10,679 bases of DNA from Bacteroidales bacterium (GTDB taxonomy: Bacteria; Bacteroidota; Bacteroidia; Bacteroidales; UBA7960). This document shows, one piece after another, positions 7,642 through 10,679 of the stretch; positions within the stretch are counted from its first letter, which is position 1; each line of letters starts with the position of its first letter. A model generated the notes under the pieces. It saw only the letters and a program-made list of their open reading frames with translations. It searched no databases and had not been told where the DNA came from. A program made the position numbers and the translations under genes. The stretch is taken from the NCBI GenBank assembly GCA_007128045.1, contig SKYG01000169.1, forward strand, positions 1 through 10,679. The letters are read 5' to 3'.

Positions 7642-9063
7642 ATGAAAAAACAAGTAGTTGTACTTGGCGCAGGTCCCGGAGGCTATGCAGCAGCATTTCA
7701 GGCAGCCAACCTGGGCCTTAATGTTACATTGATAGACCCCAAACCTGACCCGGGTGGCGTTTGCCTGTTCCATGGCTGTATTCCCACAAAAGCACTGTTG
7801 CACCTGGCCAGAATCAAAGAGGAAGCTGAACATGCAAGTGATTTTGGACTGAGCTTTTCTGAAGCCAAAGTGGATATCGATAAGGTAAGATCATGGAAAG
7901 AGTCTGTGGTAAAGCAACTTACCGGAGGCCTCGGACAGCTTGCCAAAGCCAGAAAGGTAGAATACCTGCAGGGAACAGCCGTGCTGAAAAGCAATAAAAC
8001 ACTCGACTATTCGCCCGTTGAAGGGAAAAAACAGGAGATCACCTTCGATACCCTCATCATAGCTACCGGCGCAACCCCAACACAGTTACCCGGTGTGCCG
8101 TTCGATGAGGATACCATCATGAACGCCAAAGCTGCCCTCGACCTGAAAGATGTTCCAAAAAGATTACTAGTCGTAGGCGCCGGGTATATCGGACTGGAGA
8201 TGAGCGTCATTTATAAAGCCCTCGGCTCAGATATCACCATCGCGGAATTTACGCCAGACATACTGCCAGGAACAGATCAGGACCTGAGAGATGTATTCAA
8301 AAAGGAACGAAAAGACCTGATGGAGAAAACCATGTTCAACACCAAGGTGACATCCATTGCGAAGAAAGGCAAGAAAATGAACGTCGACTTTGAAACCAAA
8401 GATGGGAAGTCCTTCAGCGATTCATTTGACAAGGTACTGGTGGCGATTGGCGGCAAGCCCAACACCAGAGAGATTGGACTGGAGCAGGCCGGCGTAGAAA
8501 CCGATGACCATGGATTCATCAAGGTGAACCTGGTAAGGCAAACCAGTATTCCCAACATTTACGCCATTGGTGATGTGACCGGTCAGCCCATGCTCGCCCA
8601 CAAGGCTTCTCATGAAGGCCGTGTGGCAGCAGAACATATTGCAGGACACAAAACAGCCTATGAGCCGAAGGCCATCCCTGCCGTAGTTTTTACCGATCCG
8701 GAAATAGCCTGGACAGGACTGACAGAAACGGAAGCCAGAGAACAGGGAATAGAATTCGAGGTGGCCAAGTTTCCCTGGGCTGCATCAGGCAGGGCTGTGT
8801 CACTGGGAGTAAAGAACGGACTGACAAAGCTCATCATAGACCCCAAAACAGATCGCTTGCTGGGAGCCGCCATGGTAGGCAAAGACGCAGGAAGCCTGGT
8901 GTCTGAGGCCACATTGGCCATTGAGATGGGTGCTGTGGCACGCGACCTGGAACTGACCATACACCCCCACCCCACCCTGTCAGAAACCATCATGGAAGCC
9001 GCAGAGGTCTATTATGGCCATGCCACCCATATACACAAAAGCCGGAAATCAAAGAGGCGATAG
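7642..9063 (+). CDS. lpd: Dihydrolipoyl dehydrogenase (E3 of pyruvate dehydrogenase)
   Basis: This 473-residue flavoenzyme reoxidises the dihydrolipoyl group of E2 and passes electrons to NAD+. The FAD-binding motif GAGPGG begins at residue 9. The redox disulfide is C41/C46 in GGVCLFHGCIPTK. The NAD-binding motif GAGYIGLE starts at 179. A second FAD contact is in NIYAIGDVTG, and the C-terminal HPHPTLSE supplies the H443-E448 pair with the same five-residue spacing as H444-E449 in E. coli. I chose ATG 7642 because the FAD motif follows directly; the in-frame TTG at 7624 lies in the repeat tract. The redox loop GGVCLFHGCIPTK departs from the usual GGTCLNVGCIPSK but keeps both cysteines. The position after aceF argues for dedicated use by pyruvate dehydrogenase, though other lipoyl systems may share it. 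Confidence 0.96.
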   Translation: MKKQVVVLGAGPGGYAAAFQAANLGLNVTLIDPKPDPGGVCLFHGCIPTKALLHLARIKEEAEHASDFGLSFSEAKVDIDKVRSWKESVVKQLTGGLGQLAKARKVEYLQGTAVLKSNKTLDYSPVEGKKQEITFDTLIIATGATPTQLPGVPFDEDTIMNAKAALDLKDVPKRLLVVGAGYIGLEMSVIYKALGSDITIAEFTPDILPGTDQDLRDVFKKERKDLMEKTMFNTKVTSIAKKGKKMNVDFETKDGKSFSDSFDKVLVAIGGKPNTREIGLEQAGVETDDHGFIKVNLVRQTSIPNIYAIGDVTGQPMLAHKASHEGRVAAEHIAGHKTAYEPKAIPAVVFTDPEIAWTGLTETEAREQGIEFEVAKFPWAASGRAVSLGVKNGLTKLIIDPKTDRLLGAAMVGKDAGSLVSEATLAIEMGAVARDLELTIHPHPTLSETIMEAAEVYYGHATHIHKSRKSKRR

Positions 9064-9108
9064 GTACTATTGCCTAAGCAAATATTTTCTCACATAAAAA
9101 CTGACGTC

Positions 9109-9336
9109 ATGTGGAAAGAACAAAACAACCAGCTCGTCCGGGAGTTTCAATTCAAAGACTTCGTTGAAGCCTTTGCCTTTATGACCAAAGTAGCCTTACT
9201 GGCAGAAAAGCACAACCACCATCCGGAATGGAGCAATGTGTATAATAAAGTAGAGATACGGCTTTGCTCTCACGATGCCGGCAACGTGATCACCGACAAG
9301 GACAGAAAGCTTGCTGCCGCGATTGAAGGTGTGTGA
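9109..9336 (+). CDS. phhB: Pterin-4a-carbinolamine dehydratase, short form
   Basis: This 75-residue protein belongs to the PCD/DCoH family, which dehydrates 4a-hydroxytetrahydrobiopterin to recycle the cofactor of aromatic amino acid hydroxylases. The conserved histidines are H37 and H38 in EKHNHHPEW and H55 in SHDAGN. Their spacing (H38 to H55 is 17) equals that of H61/H62/H79 in mammalian DCoH, and YNKVEI matches the family's YNxV strand. The ATG at 9109 starts the protein at a family-typical MWKE sequence, while the alternative TTG at 9070 adds residues with no family character. It lacks about 20 N-terminal residues of the longer family members. It starts 45 nt after lpd with no visible terminator, so it may be read from the pyruvate dehydrogenase promoter. 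No phenylalanine hydroxylase is in the window, so its true substrate is unknown. Confidence 0.88.
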   Translation: MWKEQNNQLVREFQFKDFVEAFAFMTKVALLAEKHNHHPEWSNVYNKVEIRLCSHDAGNVITDKDRKLAAAIEGV

Positions 9337-9376
9337 ACCTCTAACAGGACTTGAGCCATCCTAAATTGGTTATGAG

Positions 9377-9390
9377 GGTTGGTGGCAACC
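9377..9390 (+). other. Small hairpin after the dehydratase gene
   Basis: GGTTG at 9377-9381 can pair with CAACC at 9386-9390 around the loop GTGG. The stem is only five base pairs and no T-tract follows directly, so any terminator role is uncertain. It lies just before the larger palindrome at 9399-9428. Confidence 0.3.
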
Positions 9391-9398
9391 TAACGAAC

Positions 9399-9428
9399 TG
9401 TAGGGGCGAAAAATTTTTCGCCCCTACA
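9399..9428. repeat. 30-bp perfect palindrome between convergent genes
   Basis: The left arm TGTAGGGGCGAAAAA is followed at once by its exact reverse complement TTTTTCGCCCCTACA, giving a 30-bp perfect palindrome. It sits between the 3' ends of phhB (plus) and ferritin (minus), where a bidirectional terminator is expected. The A/T tract lies at the centre of the stem rather than after it, so it is not a standard intrinsic terminator. A dispersed REP/MITE-like element is the main alternative. Confidence 0.8.
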
Positions 9429-9450
9429 ACCTACTACTCGTAACAACATA

Positions 9451-9951
9451 CTATGCTTCCCCTTCGGCACCACGCATATTCATGACGTCGCGGTCGAAGT
9501 GATACAAGGGGCCATCGCCCAGGAGATCCAGCTTGTCAAGAATTCCCTGTACAGAAGATTCTTCTTCCAACTGCTCGGTAACAAACCACTGAATCCAGTT
9601 ATTGGTGGTAAAATCCTTCTGTTCAAGGCTAAGGGCCACAATGTCGCCGATAGCGGCAGTCACCATTTGTTCATGCTCCAGGGAAGCTTCAAAAACAGCT
9701 TTAACACTCGGGAAGTCTTTCGGTGGCAGGTCAACCTTTGGCACAGTGGCATGTCCGCCGCGTTCGTTGATATACCTGACAAACTTCAACATATGTTCGC
9801 GTTCTTCTTCCGACTGGGCATAAAACCACTCGGAAATTCCTTCCAGCCCTTTGGCTTCAGCCCATGATGCCATTGATAAATACAATTGGGAAGCATACGC
9901 CTCTTTCTCTGTTTGCTTATTCAAAATATCCAACATTGCTTTAGATAACAT
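9451..9951 (-). CDS. ftnA: Ferritin, bacterial non-haem type
   Basis: This 166-residue protein is a four-helix-bundle ferritin that oxidises Fe(II) and stores the iron inside a 24-subunit cytoplasmic shell. The ferroxidase residues fall at the same numbers as in E. coli FtnA: E17, Y24, E50, H53, E94, Q127 and E130. The length is also typical of FtnA (165 residues). There is no methionine haem-ligand context, which argues against bacterioferritin. The ATG is at 9949-9951 and the stop TAG at 9451-9453. The gene converges on phhB, with the 30-bp palindrome between them. It diverges from the Rrf2 regulator, sharing a 313-nt upstream region that holds its likely promoter. Iron or oxidative-stress control is expected from the family, not shown. 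Confidence 0.95.
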   Translation of the reverse strand: MLSKAMLDILNKQTEKEAYASQLYLSMASWAEAKGLEGISEWFYAQSEEEREHMLKFVRYINERGGHATVPKVDLPPKDFPSVKAVFEASLEHEQMVTAAIGDIVALSLEQKDFTTNNWIQWFVTEQLEEESSVQGILDKLDLLGDGPLYHFDRDVMNMRGAEGEA

Positions 9952-10000
9952 AACATTTACTTTTTAGGTGAATAATGATTTATTTATGATGATTTGATTG

Positions 10001-10042
10001 TGCTGTACATATAACAAAAATAGCAAATAAATGTTGACAGCA
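10001..10042. promoter_or_regulatory. Ferritin promoter box flanked by inverted half-sites
   Basis: On the minus strand TATTTTTG (10022 down to 10015) matches the TAnnTTTG element exactly and would start transcription about 57 nt before the ferritin ATG. A clear -33 TTTG at the usual distance is missing. TGCTGT-ACAT at 10001-10010 and its near reverse complement ATGTTG-ACAGCA at 10031-10042 bracket this box, so a dimeric regulator could bind there. The half-sites are visible; operator function is inference. Confidence 0.45.
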
Positions 10043-10107
10043 TACATCATGTTTTGCCAAGATCAGCGTTTTTGACCCATACTCGTCAACTTGCTATTCT
10101 TAAATAC

Positions 10108-10147
10108 AAATCAACGAATCAACAAATCAACAAATCAACAAATCAAC
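10108..10147. repeat. Five 8-bp tandem repeats (AAATCAAC)
   Basis: The unit AAATCAAC occurs at 10108, 10124, 10132 and 10140, with the variant GAATCAAC at 10116, all in exact 8-bp register. The tract lies in the ferritin-rrf2 divergent spacer, upstream of the putative rrf2 promoter. It encodes nothing obvious. Confidence 0.9.
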
Positions 10148-10201
10148 AGACCATATAAATAACTGATTACCAATAAATACAAAAATAATTACAAAAAACA
10201 C

Positions 10202-10232
10202 TTGGCCAATAAAAAAATTATTTATACATTTG
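10202..10232 (+). promoter_or_regulatory. Bacteroidota-type promoter of the Rrf2 gene
   Basis: TTG at 10202-10204 and TACATTTG at 10225-10232 are separated by 20 nt. The -7 box matches TAnnTTTG exactly and the spacing suits this promoter class. Transcription would start near 10237, which rules out an open reading frame start at 10202 and supports the TTG at 10265 as the real start codon, with a leader of about 28 nt. Confidence 0.6.
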
Positions 10233-10264
10233 CGTATTCAAATACCTTTTTATTCTTATACCGA

Positions 10265-10666
10265 TTGAGTAAAGTATTAAACATATCAGAAGCTGCCACC
10301 ATCGCCATCCACAGCATGGGGATCATCGCCAGAAGCAAAGACTCTCTGAACGTACAGCAGATAGCCGACCTGACGGGGTTCTCAAAAAATCATACGGCCA
10401 AGGTGCTGCAACAGCTGGTAAAGAACAACTTTCTCACCTCAAGCCGCGGGCCTAAAGGTGGATTCATCATAAAGAAAAACCCATCCACGATCACTTTGAT
10501 GGATATATACAAGATCATTGAAGGAGATATTGAAACAGAAGAGACCTTATGCAAGATGCATTGCGACAATTGTCCGTTCAGCAATTGCATATTCGGCGGA
10601 CTAAACGAGAAATTCAACCGGGAGTTCAAAGATTACCTGATGGAAAAAACCCTGGCAACGATATAA
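10265..10666 (+). CDS. Rrf2-family transcription regulator with four clustered cysteines
   Basis: This is a 133-residue DNA-binding protein of the Rrf2/IscR superfamily, complete in the window. The winged helix-turn-helix covers about residues 29-67 (LNVQQIADLTGFS, wing RGPKGGF). A cysteine cluster follows at C96, C100, C103 and C108. Rrf2 proteins such as IscR, NsrR and RirA hold an Fe-S cluster with three cysteines in this region, so sensing of iron, oxygen or nitric oxide is likely, but the spacing here (CX3CX2CX4C) differs from IscR (CX5CX5C). I chose TTG 10265, which gives the family-typical MSKVLNISEAATIAIHSM; earlier in-frame codons overlap the promoter. ATG at about 10316 would cut off the first helix. 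It diverges from ferritin and may regulate it. Target and ligand are unknown. Confidence 0.85.
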   Translation: MSKVLNISEAATIAIHSMGIIARSKDSLNVQQIADLTGFSKNHTAKVLQQLVKNNFLTSSRGPKGGFIIKKNPSTITLMDIYKIIEGDIETEETLCKMHCDNCPFSNCIFGGLNEKFNREFKDYLMEKTLATI

Positions 10667-10679
10667 AAAAAGTCGAAAG

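Noticed and set aside
9399..9428. Standard intrinsic terminator
   Set aside because: The T-run is at the centre of the palindrome rather than after a GC-rich stem, so it does not fit the usual form, although a role in ending transcription is still possible.
10108..10147. CRISPR array
   Set aside because: The 8-bp units abut with no spacers and no cas gene is present, so this is a simple tandem repeat.

Overview
The window looks like chromosome of a member of the Bacteroidota (Bacteroidia or Cytophagia grade). The evidence is the near absence of Shine-Dalgarno sequences, several upstream boxes of the TAnnTTTG type that this phylum uses as the -7 promoter element, a secreted beta-helix protein with a CBM6-like start, and an Rrf2 regulator and ferritin of the kind common there. 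No phage, plasmid, CRISPR, tRNA or rRNA feature is visible.

Layout from left to right. (1) Positions 1-206 hold an array of 7-8 bp repeats in two roughly complementary blocks. (2) A solitary TrpB2-type tryptophan synthase beta chain lies on the minus strand (207-1568). (3) A decayed secreted CBM6-like/right-handed beta-helix gene occupies 2002-3420 on the plus strand, with one well-defined frameshift, a suspicious domain junction and a degraded 3' end. (4) An E. coli-type pyruvate dehydrogenase cluster follows on the plus strand: aceE (3551-6208), aceF (6224-7537) and lpd (7642-9063). A short pterin-4a-carbinolamine dehydratase gene (9109-9336) comes 45 nt after lpd. (5) A 30-bp perfect palindrome (9399-9428) separates this cluster from a convergent ferritin gene (9451-9951, minus). 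(6) A 313-bp divergent region with promoter-like boxes and an octamer repeat leads to an Rrf2-family regulator with four clustered cysteines (10265-10666, plus).

AceE (E1), AceF (E2) and Lpd (E3) together make the complex that converts pyruvate to acetyl-CoA. All catalytic motifs that can be checked by eye are intact. Ferritin stores iron, and the divergent Rrf2 protein is a plausible but unproven regulator of it. The beta-helix gene probably makes no full-length product.

No clear new multi-gene system is present. The most unusual signals are four different 7-8 bp tandem repeat tracts confined to intergenic spaces, the palindrome at 9399-9428, the decaying beta-helix gene, and a pair of inverted half-sites around the ferritin promoter.
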